Below are positions 23,689-32,675 of a stretch of 64,000 nucleotides of DNA, piece after piece. The notes under the pieces were generated by a model. That model worked only from the letters and a program-made list of their open reading frames with translations, was not told the DNA's origin and made no database searches. Source of the stretch: Tepidanaerobacter acetatoxydans_A (GTDB lineage: Bacteria; Bacillota; Thermosediminibacteria; Thermosediminibacterales; Tepidanaerobacteraceae); contig JALHJR010000001.1 of assembly GCA_022840405.1 (NCBI GenBank), positions 117,126-181,125 of the forward strand, given 5' to 3'. Each line of letters opens with the position of its first letter. Within the stretch, counting starts at the first letter, position 1. Position numbers and translations under genes: made by a program.

Positions 23689-24104
23689 TGGATAAAAGTA
23701 AGCAACCTGGTATCAAGTTTAATGGCATTATTTTGGTTGAGGAAGAATTTTGGAGAGATCATATTATACCGGAGAATTCGGCTGTAAATTTTGATATAGG
23801 AGTAGGCGGCAGTAAAGTTGGCGAAAATTATAATGTAGAATTGTACTCAACATTGAAGTTGGTGAAAGAAGATAAAGAAGTGCTGAGGCTGAAAAGCAAA
23901 TTTGTTGGTTTTTTCTCTGCTGTGAAAGGTGAAGAAAATATGGATATAGATGAATATGTAAAAAACAATGCGCCAGCACTTATGTTTCCATATATAAGGG
24001 AACATATATCTGTTATCACTGCTAAATCCGGTATAAATCCGATCTTTTTACCACCTATTAATCTGGTAGCCTTGCTAAAAGAAAAAACTATTAAAGAATC
24101 ATAA
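23688..24104 (+). CDS. SecB-like chaperone
   Basis: A 138-residue protein with the SecB fold pattern. Beta strands include VNFDIGVGG and YNVELYSTLKL, then FVGFFSAVKGEENMDIDEYV, the helix APALMFPYIREHISVITAKSG near 91-112, and FLPPINLVALL near 119-129. FPYIRE and PPINL are the SecB hallmarks. Bacteria of this type normally lack SecB for secretion; SecB-like proteins in them are known as partners of toxin-antitoxin modules. It overlaps the unknown gene by one base, with AAGGAGG inside that gene. Confidence 0.8.
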   Translation: MDKSKQPGIKFNGIILVEEEFWRDHIIPENSAVNFDIGVGGSKVGENYNVELYSTLKLVKEDKEVLRLKSKFVGFFSAVKGEENMDIDEYVKNNAPALMFPYIREHISVITAKSGINPIFLPPINLVALLKEKTIKES

Positions 24105-24275
24105 TCAGATTATATCTCAAGTGTTATGTTAGGTCATCAATATAAAGGTATAAAGGTGATTTTACATTGTTTTTTTCTTTCATTTCAAATACTGGCAGAG
24201 AAACTAGTACAGTAATTATGGAATAACTTAAAACATCTAAAAACTTTAAGGGTTGTGAATTAAGTAGGTGAAAAT

Positions 24276-25508
24276 TTGAATATACTGTTTCTAACACTGT
24301 CAAAGATAGAGGATATAAATAAAAGAGGAATATACACAGATCTAGTTAGAGAGCTTAGCGAAAGAGGTATAAATGTATATGTAGTTTGTCCAAGACAAAG
24401 GCGCGAAAACCTGCCGACAGAATTATTTAAAAGCAATAATATTAATATACTAAAAGTCAAAACCGGAAACATAACAAGCACAAAATCATTTATTGAAAAG
24501 GGTATTTCAACTATTTTAATTGAAAGCCAATATTTAAATGCAATTAAAACGCATTTCAAAAATATAAAATTTGACATGGTAATATACTCAACTCCACCGA
24601 TAACTTTCAATAAAGTCATAGAATACTTTAAAAACAACCATGGTAGTAAGACGTATCTAATGTTAAAAGACATATTCCCACAAAACGCGGTAGACATAGG
24701 ACTTATGAAGAAGGGTAGCCTGCTTTGGAAATATTTTAGAAACAAAGAAATTAAACTCTATAAAAATTCCGATATGATTGGATGTATGTCACAAGGAAAT
24801 GTGGATTACATATTAAAATATAATAAGTACATAAGCAAAGATAAAGTTGAAGTTTTTCCAAATGCAATTAAACCATTGGAACGAGATAAAATTAAAGAAA
24901 AAGATTTAGAAGTTTTAGAAAAATATAATATTCCTAAGGATTTAACTCTATTTATATATGGCGGAAATCTGGGCAAGCCTCAAGGCATAGATTTTTTACT
25001 TGAAGTAGCCGACAATTTCTACAAAGTTAAAAAGGGATATTTAGTGATAGTAGGCGACGGAACAGAATATTGCAAGATTGTAGAACATGTAAAAAACAGA
25101 AAAGCTAATAATGTGAGCGTTTTTACGAAGCTGCCAAAAGAAGAATATGATAAATTAGTCGGTTCGGCAGATGTAGGACTGATTTTTTTAGATAGAAGAT
25201 TTACGATACCTAATTTTCCATCAAGACTTACTTCATACATGGAAAGCTCACTGCCAATACTTGCGGCTACTGATAAGAACACAGATATAAAAGATGTTTT
25301 AGTAGAATCAGAAAGTGGATTTTGGTGCGAAAGTGGCGACTTAGATTCATTTATAAATTATGCGAAGCAGCTATCAGAAGACGAAGAATTAAGGATTCAG
25401 ATGGGCTCAAATAGCAGAATATACTTAGAAAAAAATTATGACATAACAAAGACTATTAATATATTGCTGAAGCATCTATACGGAGATGACCCTTATGTTC
25501 AAAGATAA
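24276..25508 (+). CDS. GT4 glycosyltransferase, WbuB-like
   Basis: A 410-residue retaining glycosyltransferase with a GT-B fold. The N-terminal acceptor domain begins NILFLTLSKIEDI; the C-terminal donor domain has LFIYGGNLGKPQGIDFLLEV, VIVGDGTE and FPSRLTSYMESSLPILA. The layout matches WbuB, which transfers N-acetyl-L-fucosamine. This fits the UDP-FucNAc genes that follow (25495-28775), so FucNAc transferase is the best guess. The start is TTG at 24276 with AGGTG five bases upstream. Confidence 0.82.
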   Translation: MNILFLTLSKIEDINKRGIYTDLVRELSERGINVYVVCPRQRRENLPTELFKSNNINILKVKTGNITSTKSFIEKGISTILIESQYLNAIKTHFKNIKFDMVIYSTPPITFNKVIEYFKNNHGSKTYLMLKDIFPQNAVDIGLMKKGSLLWKYFRNKEIKLYKNSDMIGCMSQGNVDYILKYNKYISKDKVEVFPNAIKPLERDKIKEKDLEVLEKYNIPKDLTLFIYGGNLGKPQGIDFLLEVADNFYKVKKGYLVIVGDGTEYCKIVEHVKNRKANNVSVFTKLPKEEYDKLVGSADVGLIFLDRRFTIPNFPSRLTSYMESSLPILAATDKNTDIKDVLVESESGFWCESGDLDSFINYAKQLSEDEELRIQMGSNSRIYLEKNYDITKTINILLKHLYGDDPYVQR

Positions 25509-26511
25509 AGTTTTACTAATAACCGGCGGTACAGGCTCTTTCGGTAATGCAGTGCTAAAAAGGTTCCTTAATACTGATGTAAAAGAAATTCGCATATTTT
25601 CTCGTGATGAGAAAAAACAAGACGATATGCGAAAGCACTATAAAAATGATAAAATTAAATTTTACATAGGTGATGTCAGGGACATTAACAGTGTTAAAAA
25701 TGCTATGCATGATGTGGATTATATTTTTCATGCAGCTGCATTAAAGCAAGTTCCCTCGTGCGAGTTTTTCCCACTTGAGGCTGTAAAAACAAATGTGATG
25801 GGAACTGATAATGTACTTACAGCAGCTATAGAATACGGAGTAAAAAAGGTTATTTGTCTTTCTACGGATAAGGCGGCTTATCCTATAAATGCTATGGGAA
25901 TATCTAAAGCCATGATGGAGAAAGTATTTGTTGCAAAATCAAAGACAGTATCACCTGATAAGACTGTTATTTGCGGTACCAGATATGGTAACGTAATGGC
26001 TTCCCGTGGTTCTGTGATCCCGCTTTTTGTTGAACAGATAAAAAGCGGCCAACCTTTAACTGTTACCAACCCAAATATGACAAGGTTTCTAATGAGCCTT
26101 GAGGAAGCAGTAGAGCTTGTAGTTTTTGCTTTTCAAAACGCACAAGCAGGAGATATTATGGTTCAAAAGGCTCCTGCATCTACTATAGGAGATTTAGCTC
26201 AAGCAATTAAGGAACTATTTAATACAGATAATGAAATTAAAGTAATAGGGACACGTCATGGAGAAAAACAGCATGAAACCCTTTTAACGAAAGAAGAATA
26301 TTTAGTTGCAAAAGATCTGGGGAACTTTTTTAGAGTGCCGGCCGATACAAGAGATCTCAACTATGATAAATATTTTGTTGAAGGCCAGAAAGAGCTTGAA
26401 GTTCAAGAAGAGTATAATTCTAGCAATACTGAGATTCTAGATGTAGAACAAATAAAAGAAAAACTTCTTAAGCTTGATTATATAAAGAAAGAATTGTCAA
26501 TTTACAACTAA
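25495..26511 (+). CDS. capE: UDP-N-acetylglucosamine 4,6-dehydratase/5-epimerase
   Basis: A 338-residue extended SDR of the CapE/FnlA type. It acts on UDP-GlcNAc as the first step toward UDP-L-FucNAc. NAD-binding TGGTGSFG is at residues 10-17, FHAAALKQVPSCEFFP is near 78-93, and the dehydratase triad region is STDKAAYP (the Met-Lys type active site replaces YxxxK). ATG at 25495 gives the family start MFKDKVLLITGG and has CGGAG upstream; ATG at 25486 is possible. It overlaps the WbuB-like gene and is followed by CapF and CapG types. Confidence 0.9.
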   Translation: MFKDKVLLITGGTGSFGNAVLKRFLNTDVKEIRIFSRDEKKQDDMRKHYKNDKIKFYIGDVRDINSVKNAMHDVDYIFHAAALKQVPSCEFFPLEAVKTNVMGTDNVLTAAIEYGVKKVICLSTDKAAYPINAMGISKAMMEKVFVAKSKTVSPDKTVICGTRYGNVMASRGSVIPLFVEQIKSGQPLTVTNPNMTRFLMSLEEAVELVVFAFQNAQAGDIMVQKAPASTIGDLAQAIKELFNTDNEIKVIGTRHGEKQHETLLTKEEYLVAKDLGNFFRVPADTRDLNYDKYFVEGQKELEVQEEYNSSNTEILDVEQIKEKLLKLDYIKKELSIYN

Positions 26512-26531
26512 AAGCAAGGGTAGGAAAAAGA

Positions 26532-27641
26532 ATGAAAATACTTGTTACAGGCTCCAAGGGTTTTGTAGGGAAAAATCTAATAGCTGAATTGAAGAACAAA
26601 GGCTATGAAGATATTTTCGAGTTTGATATCGATACAGACAAATCACTTTTAGATGATTATACAAAAGAATGCGATTTTGTCTTCCATCTTGCAGGAGTAA
26701 ACCGCCCCAAAGATGAAAAAGAATTTATGGAAGGTAATTTCGGATTTACATCTGAACTGCTGGATTTACTGAAAAAGCATAATAATAAAGCCCCGATATT
26801 AATAACATCCTCAATACAAGCCGAAAAAGATAATCAGTATGGCAAAAGCAAAAAGGCGGGCGAAGATTTACTATTTGAATATAGCTATAATACCGGAGCA
26901 AAAGTTTTTGTGTATAGACTACCTAACTTATTTGGCAAATGGTCCAGACCGAATTATAATTCTGTAGTGTCTACATTTTGTTATAATATTGCCAGGGGTT
27001 TGGATATTAAAATTAATGATCCTGAAACTGAACTCAGTTTATGTTATATAGATGATGCAGTAAAAGAATTTATTAAAGCTATAGAAGGCAGCCCTTCAAT
27101 AGAAGGCAGATTTTGTATAGTGCCTGTCATACATCGTGTTAAACTGGGAAAACTTGCAGAATTGATTCAAAGCTTTAAAGATAGTAGAACAAACTTAAAT
27201 ATTCCTGATATGAGCAATTCTTTTACTAAAAAACTATATAGCACATATTTGAGTTATTTGCCTGAAGATGATTTCGCTTACAAATTAAAAATGAATATAG
27301 ATAATAGAGGATCATTTACCGAATTCATAAGAACCCCTGAAAGAGGACAAGTTTCTGTAAATATTTCGAAACCAGGAATTACAAAAGGTAACCACTGGCA
27401 TCATACTAAAAATGAAAAATTCTTGGTAGTAAGCGGACAAGGGCTAATTCGATTCAGAAAAATAGATTCAAATGATATAATTGAATATAAAGTTAGCGGA
27501 GAAAAATTAGAGGTAGTAGATATACCGCCGGGATATACCCATTCAATAGTAAATGTAGGGGATACTGATATGGTTACAATCATGTGGGCAAATGAATGTT
27601 TTAATCCTGAAAATCCTGACACATATTATTTGGAGGTTTAA
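26532..27641 (+). CDS. capF: CapF/FnlB-type reductase with C-terminal cupin
   Basis: A 369-residue bifunctional enzyme of UDP-L-FucNAc synthesis. The N-terminal SDR domain (about 1-245) has VTGSKGFVGKNL and FHLAGVNRPK. The C-terminal cupin (about 250-369) has the zinc-site pattern GNHWHHTKNEKFLVVSGQ. In CapF the cupin epimerises and the SDR domain reduces the 4-keto sugar. The gene order capE, capF, capG is conserved. Confidence 0.9.
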   Translation: MKILVTGSKGFVGKNLIAELKNKGYEDIFEFDIDTDKSLLDDYTKECDFVFHLAGVNRPKDEKEFMEGNFGFTSELLDLLKKHNNKAPILITSSIQAEKDNQYGKSKKAGEDLLFEYSYNTGAKVFVYRLPNLFGKWSRPNYNSVVSTFCYNIARGLDIKINDPETELSLCYIDDAVKEFIKAIEGSPSIEGRFCIVPVIHRVKLGKLAELIQSFKDSRTNLNIPDMSNSFTKKLYSTYLSYLPEDDFAYKLKMNIDNRGSFTEFIRTPERGQVSVNISKPGITKGNHWHHTKNEKFLVVSGQGLIRFRKIDSNDIIEYKVSGEKLEVVDIPPGYTHSIVNVGDTDMVTIMWANECFNPENPDTYYLEV

Positions 27642-27647
27642 TATAAG

Positions 27648-28775
27648 TTGGAGAAATTGAAGGTAATGACAATAGTAGGGACAAGGCCGGAAATTATTAG
27701 GCTGTCTGAAGTAATAAAAGCCTGCGACATATACTTCAATCACATATTGGTGCATACCGGACAAAACTGGGATTATACACTAAACCAAGTATTTTTTGAA
27801 GAATTTAATTTGAGAGAGCCTGATTACTATTTGGATGCAGCCGGAAAACATTTAGGTGAAACAATGGGAAATATAATAGCAAAATCTTATGAAGTTCTAA
27901 AGAAGGAAAAGCCAGACGCCTTGTTAATTCTCGGAGATACAAATTCAGCATTAAGCGCAATATCGGCTAAAAGGCTGAAGATACCAATATTTCATATGGA
28001 AGCCGGAAATAGATGCTTTGATCAAAATGTGCCGGAAGAGATAAATAGGAAGATAGTAGATCATATCTCTGACATAAATTTACCTTATACTGAGCATAGC
28101 AGAAGATATCTTCTATCAGAAGGAATTAGAAAAGAACATATATTTGTAACGGGCTCGCCTATGACAGAAGTCTTACATAAAAACATGGATAAAATAGAAA
28201 ATAGTAATGTTTTAGATGAATTAAATCTAGAACCAGGAAAATATATATTAGTTTCTGCCCACAGAGAAGAAAATATAGACAATGAAGAGAATTTCTTTTC
28301 GCTAATGAACGCTTTAAATTATATAGCAGAAACATATCAATTGCCTATCATATATTCGACTCATCCTAGGAGTTGGAAAATTATAGAGGAAAGAGGATTT
28401 AAGTTTAATCCGTTAATAAAACAGCTAAAACCTTTTGGCTTTTTAGACTATAACAAATTGCAGCTCAATTCTTTTTGCGTGCTTTCAGATAGCGGAACTT
28501 TATCAGAAGAATCAGCAATACTAGGTTTTCCTGCTGTCCTGATAAGGACTTCTACCGAAAGACCGGAAGTATTAGACAAAGGCACAATTGTTATAGGAGG
28601 AATAACCAAAAAAGATATAGCCCAAGCAGTAGAATTAAGCAGAGCTATGTGGGAGAATGAAGAAGAAACAGCTTTGCCAAATGATTATCTCGACGAAAAT
28701 GTCTCTATAAAAGTTGTAAAGATAATACAAAGTTATACAAAGATAATTGATAAAGTGGTGTGGGGGAAAAGATGA
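27648..28775 (+). CDS. capG: UDP-N-acetylglucosamine 2-epimerase family (CapG/FnlC type)
   Basis: A 375-residue non-hydrolysing 2-epimerase, the last step to UDP-L-FucNAc. Signature positions: VGTRPEIIRLSEV near 8-20, HTGQNWDYT near 36-44, GDTNSALSA, FHMEAGNRCFDQNVPEEINR with the catalytic acids, SAHREENID, and SDSGTLSEE. The HTGQNWDYTLNQVFFEEF and NRCFDQN forms are typical of the CapG/FnlC subgroup rather than WecB (HTGQH). TTG start at 27648, with GGAGG 12 bases upstream. Confidence 0.9.
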   Translation: MEKLKVMTIVGTRPEIIRLSEVIKACDIYFNHILVHTGQNWDYTLNQVFFEEFNLREPDYYLDAAGKHLGETMGNIIAKSYEVLKKEKPDALLILGDTNSALSAISAKRLKIPIFHMEAGNRCFDQNVPEEINRKIVDHISDINLPYTEHSRRYLLSEGIRKEHIFVTGSPMTEVLHKNMDKIENSNVLDELNLEPGKYILVSAHREENIDNEENFFSLMNALNYIAETYQLPIIYSTHPRSWKIIEERGFKFNPLIKQLKPFGFLDYNKLQLNSFCVLSDSGTLSEESAILGFPAVLIRTSTERPEVLDKGTIVIGGITKKDIAQAVELSRAMWENEEETALPNDYLDENVSIKVVKIIQSYTKIIDKVVWGKR

Positions 28776-29929
28776 AAAAAAAGGTTTTAATCTTAGCTGA
28801 TTATTATATTCCTAGCATCAAGGGCGGTGGGCCTATACAGTCTATTAAAAACTTAGTTGAAAATCTTTCAGATAAAATAGACTTTTATATAGTAACTAGT
28901 GATAGAGACTTAGGTGATAAAAAGCCATTTCACAATATAAAAACTGATGAGTGGGTGCGGACTGGAAATGCTAATGTATTTTATACTGACCGAAATAAAC
29001 TATCGTGGTTGAAAGTTTCTAATGTAATAAACAGCATTGAGTATGACATATTGTATTTAAATAGTTTTTTTTCATATAAATTCAGCATTATGCCAATCTT
29101 ACTTCTTAGAATTAAAAAAATCCCCGAACAACCAATTGTTTTAGCTCCTAGAGGAGAGTTTTCACCAGGAGCTCTAGGCTTAAAAATGAGGAAAAAGAAA
29201 GTCTATTTGAAAGTTGCAAAAGTTTTGAAGTTATATAAAGGTGTGCATTGGCATGCTACCTCTGAGACAGAAAAAGAGGATATTAAAGCAATCTTTGGTT
29301 GGGAAGATGATATTAATATCAGAATTGCAGATAATTTAACTCCTGATTATAGAGAGCTAAAATATAGTAAAAACCTTATAAAGGAAAAGGGTAGATTGAA
29401 AATTATATTTATTTCAAGAATCCACCCTAAAAAAAACCTAATAAAGGCTATCGAATTTCTACAGGCAGTAGATGGGTTAATTGAATTTAATATTTATGGC
29501 CCTATTGAGGATAAAAATTATTGGTCAGAATGCAAAAATAAGATCGAAAAGCTACCTCAGAATATAAAAGTTTCATATAAAGGAATAGTAGAGCATGAAA
29601 AAATAATAAATACCTTTAAAGAACATCATGTATTTCTCTTTCCAACTTTAGGAGAGAATTTTGGCCACGTAATATCTGAAGCATTCATAGGCGGTTGCCC
29701 AGTGATTATAAGTGATCAGACGCCCTGGAAAGGACTAGAAAGCCAGCACGTTGGTTGGGATATAAACCTAACAAATAAGAGAAAATTTGTAGAGGCCTTA
29801 AATTATTGTGTTAATTTGAATAATGAAGAGTATGAGATAATCTCCAGAAATGCTTTTGAATATGGGAAAACAATGTCTAACAACCAAGAAACTATCAAAA
29901 AAGTATATGATTTATTTACTCGGTTTTAA
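28772..29929 (+). CDS. GT4 glycosyltransferase
   Basis: A 385-residue GT-B enzyme. N-terminal ADYYIPSIKGGGPIQSIKNL is the donor-independent Gly-rich loop; APRGEFSPGAL and HATSETEKEDI are mid-protein. The C-terminal half has FISRIHPKKNLIKAIEF and FPTLGENFGHVISEAFIGG, the E-x7-E donor motif. The linkage is unknown. ATG at 28772 overlaps the previous stop (ATGA). Confidence 0.85.
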   Translation: MKKKVLILADYYIPSIKGGGPIQSIKNLVENLSDKIDFYIVTSDRDLGDKKPFHNIKTDEWVRTGNANVFYTDRNKLSWLKVSNVINSIEYDILYLNSFFSYKFSIMPILLLRIKKIPEQPIVLAPRGEFSPGALGLKMRKKKVYLKVAKVLKLYKGVHWHATSETEKEDIKAIFGWEDDINIRIADNLTPDYRELKYSKNLIKEKGRLKIIFISRIHPKKNLIKAIEFLQAVDGLIEFNIYGPIEDKNYWSECKNKIEKLPQNIKVSYKGIVEHEKIINTFKEHHVFLFPTLGENFGHVISEAFIGGCPVIISDQTPWKGLESQHVGWDINLTNKRKFVEALNYCVNLNNEEYEIISRNAFEYGKTMSNNQETIKKVYDLFTRF

Positions 29930-30019
29930 ATCTTTTTTTAAAAAGCAAAAATACCAATTTAACGGGATAGTGGATTAAGTAAATTTAAAAACGGTAGAAT
30001 GTGTTAGAGGTAAATAGTT

Positions 30020-31342
30020 ATGAATAAAAAAGGTAGTAGAAATATTACGAAATTCCTGCTTTCACCTAGTTTTATTTATTTTGTAATTTGGTTTTTTATA
30101 TTATTTTTACTTTCGCTAAAAATTATAATTTTTCCAGAATTAGGTCACAGCTTTTATTTAGCATTAGGCATGAATTTTTTAGGTCTCTTATTAGGTACAT
30201 CACAGGCTATGTTAATGCAACAAAAATTATGCAAATGTCAAATAGTAAATAATACCAAGGATTTTTTTACGTGGGTTAAGGTAAACAAAAATCTTCTTCA
30301 GAAAGCACGTAGACTTCTATGTTTCATCGCGGCAATAGGTGTTATTTTTATATACTTAAAAGTTTTTTCTCAAGTTACAATAATACAGTTCTTTTTACAG
30401 CAGGCATATGTTAAAAGCAAAGTTAAAAGAAGTATTTTTGGAACATATTTATCTATGTGTGCATATGTAGCTCTGCCTGTGAGCGCGTGCCTAGATTATG
30501 AAGCAAAGAAGTTCTTAAAATACTCAAAATTCCCTTCGATTTTAGCTGGATTATACTCGATTTCATATTGGGGAAGATTTCCGTTATTAGTAGCAGTCAT
30601 TATTTTGTCATCTTCTAAAATACTAATTTTTTTACTGGAAAAGCAAATCAAAGATTTTTTATGTTATAAAAAAGGAATGATAGCTAAAGGCATAATCTGT
30701 GGAATAATTGGATTTCTAATTGTGTTTCTTTTTATGAGCTGGACCATAGAATTAAGAGTCGCAGAATATGGAGCGGGTTATGACCCTTATAAAAATCTAT
30801 ATAAGGAAAATAACTTAACCAAGATTTTGAAGGCTATATCTCCTTTATGTGGCTCATTTAGAGCAATTACAATAACTTATAGTTATTTTACTGCTTCTAT
30901 TCCAACTTTAGCCTATTGGACTTCTATGGATAGCGAGTACGGCTTAGGGCAAGCTTCATTTCCTTATTTTTACAGGTTGATGAATAAAATAGGGTTAATT
31001 GACAAGCCGGTTTTGATGGGAGATAGAGTTGTTGGAAGAGGTTTACAGTTACCAAGTTTTCCTGGATATTTATACATTGATTTTGGGCTTGTTGGCGTTC
31101 TTGTTTTTTCATATGCACTGGGATTGTTATCAATGTGCTTATATGAAAGATTCCTGTCAAGGCCTAGCTTAAGCAGATTATCATATTTGAGTATAATTTA
31201 CATAATAGTTGTATTTTCGCCCATTACCAATGCTATTGCTCAAACAATGTTTGTAATTATTTTATTTGGATTTGTAGTAATAAATTATTTTTTAAAAAGA
31301 AATTCAAAACGGATTTATACTAAAACCAACAAAAGATTATAA
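30020..31342 (+). CDS. Wzy-like O-antigen polymerase
   Basis: A 440-residue integral membrane protein with about ten predicted membrane segments and a large periplasm-side loop around residues 250-350. It has no strong family motif, as usual for Wzy polymerases. Position among glycosyltransferases and topology support the call. It would join repeat units on undecaprenyl diphosphate at the outer membrane face. A 90-base gap without a clear promoter precedes it. Confidence 0.7.
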   Translation: MNKKGSRNITKFLLSPSFIYFVIWFFILFLLSLKIIIFPELGHSFYLALGMNFLGLLLGTSQAMLMQQKLCKCQIVNNTKDFFTWVKVNKNLLQKARRLLCFIAAIGVIFIYLKVFSQVTIIQFFLQQAYVKSKVKRSIFGTYLSMCAYVALPVSACLDYEAKKFLKYSKFPSILAGLYSISYWGRFPLLVAVIILSSSKILIFLLEKQIKDFLCYKKGMIAKGIICGIIGFLIVFLFMSWTIELRVAEYGAGYDPYKNLYKENNLTKILKAISPLCGSFRAITITYSYFTASIPTLAYWTSMDSEYGLGQASFPYFYRLMNKIGLIDKPVLMGDRVVGRGLQLPSFPGYLYIDFGLVGVLVFSYALGLLSMCLYERFLSRPSLSRLSYLSIIYIIVVFSPITNAIAQTMFVIILFGFVVINYFLKRNSKRIYTKTNKRL

Positions 31343-31400
31343 GTTATATATAAGCTATAATAAATAACTTAATGGAATTTTTAACTGTGAGGAGATAACG

Positions 31401-32402
31401 TTGAAAGAAGATAAATATAATGTTTCAGTTATTATTTTAGTCTGGAATGATTATGATAATACAATAAATTGTTTGAACTCTTTAAAAAAAATAAACTACA
31501 AAAACTTGGATGTTATTGTAGTTGATAATAATTCCGCAGATGGCTCATGCAAAAAATTGGAAAAGGAATTTTCAAATGTGACTTTTATTTATAATCAGGA
31601 AAACTTTGGTTATGCCGGAGGGAACAATGTAGGTATAACATATGCTTTAAACAATGGGGCAGATTATTTTTTTGTAATAAATAATGATGTAATAATTGAT
31701 TCAAAAGATATAATAGATAGAATGCTAGATTATTTTATTAAGATTCCCGATTTAGGCATTTTAGGTCCAAAGCTGATGCAGTTAGCCGTAACAGGAGATT
31801 TTTTTGAAGTAAATTATAGATCTGGGTATTATGAGTTTATTAGAAGGTTTCTTCTGAAAAAACCTGTAGTTGAGACATCATATAAAGATTTTAAAACTAT
31901 AGCTTTTCGAACTGTTGTTTCAGGATGCGCTCTAATGATTAAAAGAGAAGTTATTGAAAAAGTTGGGGCTTTCAATGAAGATTTCTTTATGTTTGTTGAA
32001 GAAAATGACTTATGCCTAAGAACTATAAAAGCAGGTTTTCTAGTAGGGCAATCATTGCATGATGATACAATTGTACGCCACTTAGGTGGTATATCATATA
32101 AGAAAAATGATTCATGGAAATATTTCCTACTGAATAGAAATAAATTTTTAGAATTCAGATCTTTTGAAATAAATCAGAAGGTCATGCTGTTTCTTATTCA
32201 TATTCTAGGTATGATTAAGAGACATTTTAAGTGGTTGCTTAAAGGAGAAATAAAATATATTAAAAGTTCATTTTTAGGAACAATATTCGGCATTAGGATC
32301 TGGTACAGAGATAGTCTATCATTAAGTAAGCCAGGAGAATACCTCAAGGAGGGTCGCGATGTTGCTTCTGGCAAGCACAGAATTGCGAACTGGATTAAAT
32401 AA
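31401..32402 (+). CDS. GT2 family glycosyltransferase (rhamnosyltransferase-like)
   Basis: A 333-residue GT-A enzyme. NVSVIILVWNDYDNT is at the N-terminus; VIVVDNNSADGS holds the first nucleotide-binding Asp, YFFVINNDVII the DXD-like NND, and FFMFVEENDLCLR the ED catalytic region. A C-terminal helical part may touch the membrane. This form is common in rhamnosyltransferases, and dTDP-rhamnose genes follow at 35190. TTG start with GAGGAG upstream. Confidence 0.83.
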   Translation: MKEDKYNVSVIILVWNDYDNTINCLNSLKKINYKNLDVIVVDNNSADGSCKKLEKEFSNVTFIYNQENFGYAGGNNVGITYALNNGADYFFVINNDVIIDSKDIIDRMLDYFIKIPDLGILGPKLMQLAVTGDFFEVNYRSGYYEFIRRFLLKKPVVETSYKDFKTIAFRTVVSGCALMIKREVIEKVGAFNEDFFMFVEENDLCLRTIKAGFLVGQSLHDDTIVRHLGGISYKKNDSWKYFLLNRNKFLEFRSFEINQKVMLFLIHILGMIKRHFKWLLKGEIKYIKSSFLGTIFGIRIWYRDSLSLSKPGEYLKEGRDVASGKHRIANWIK

Positions 32403-32605
32403 TTCTCATCTATATACTAGGCTGTATAAAAAACAAATATGAGAGTTTAAAATTTTATAAAAAATAAGAAAAGAGTTTTAAGTCCAAAGTCCGTTTTGCA
32501 AATATTTCATGGTGATTTTAAAATAGTTTTAAAAAGAATTTAAAAGACAGTTACTTGGCTAGGTAGTTTATTGACCGTTATAAGAATACTGTTACTTATT
32601 AAGAG

Positions 32606-32635
32606 GTAAAGATATTTCATTTTATCTTTACTTTT
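32606..32635 (+). terminator. Weak terminator or attenuator hairpin before ugd
   Basis: Stem GTAAAGATA/TATCTTTAC, eight-base loop, then TTTT. A possible promoter (TTGACC at 32571 with TACTTA at spacer 16) lies just upstream, so the hairpin may act as an attenuator rather than an end signal. The remainder of the 273-base gap shows nothing. Confidence 0.4.
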
Positions 32636-32675
32636 GACTATCGAAAATAATGTTTAAAATCTTGGAGGACACTTT

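Noticed and set aside
23688..24104. SecB acting in general protein export
   Set aside because: The host appears Gram-positive, and the gene is fused in order with a HEPN and an unknown gene, as in toxin-linked SecB-like proteins.
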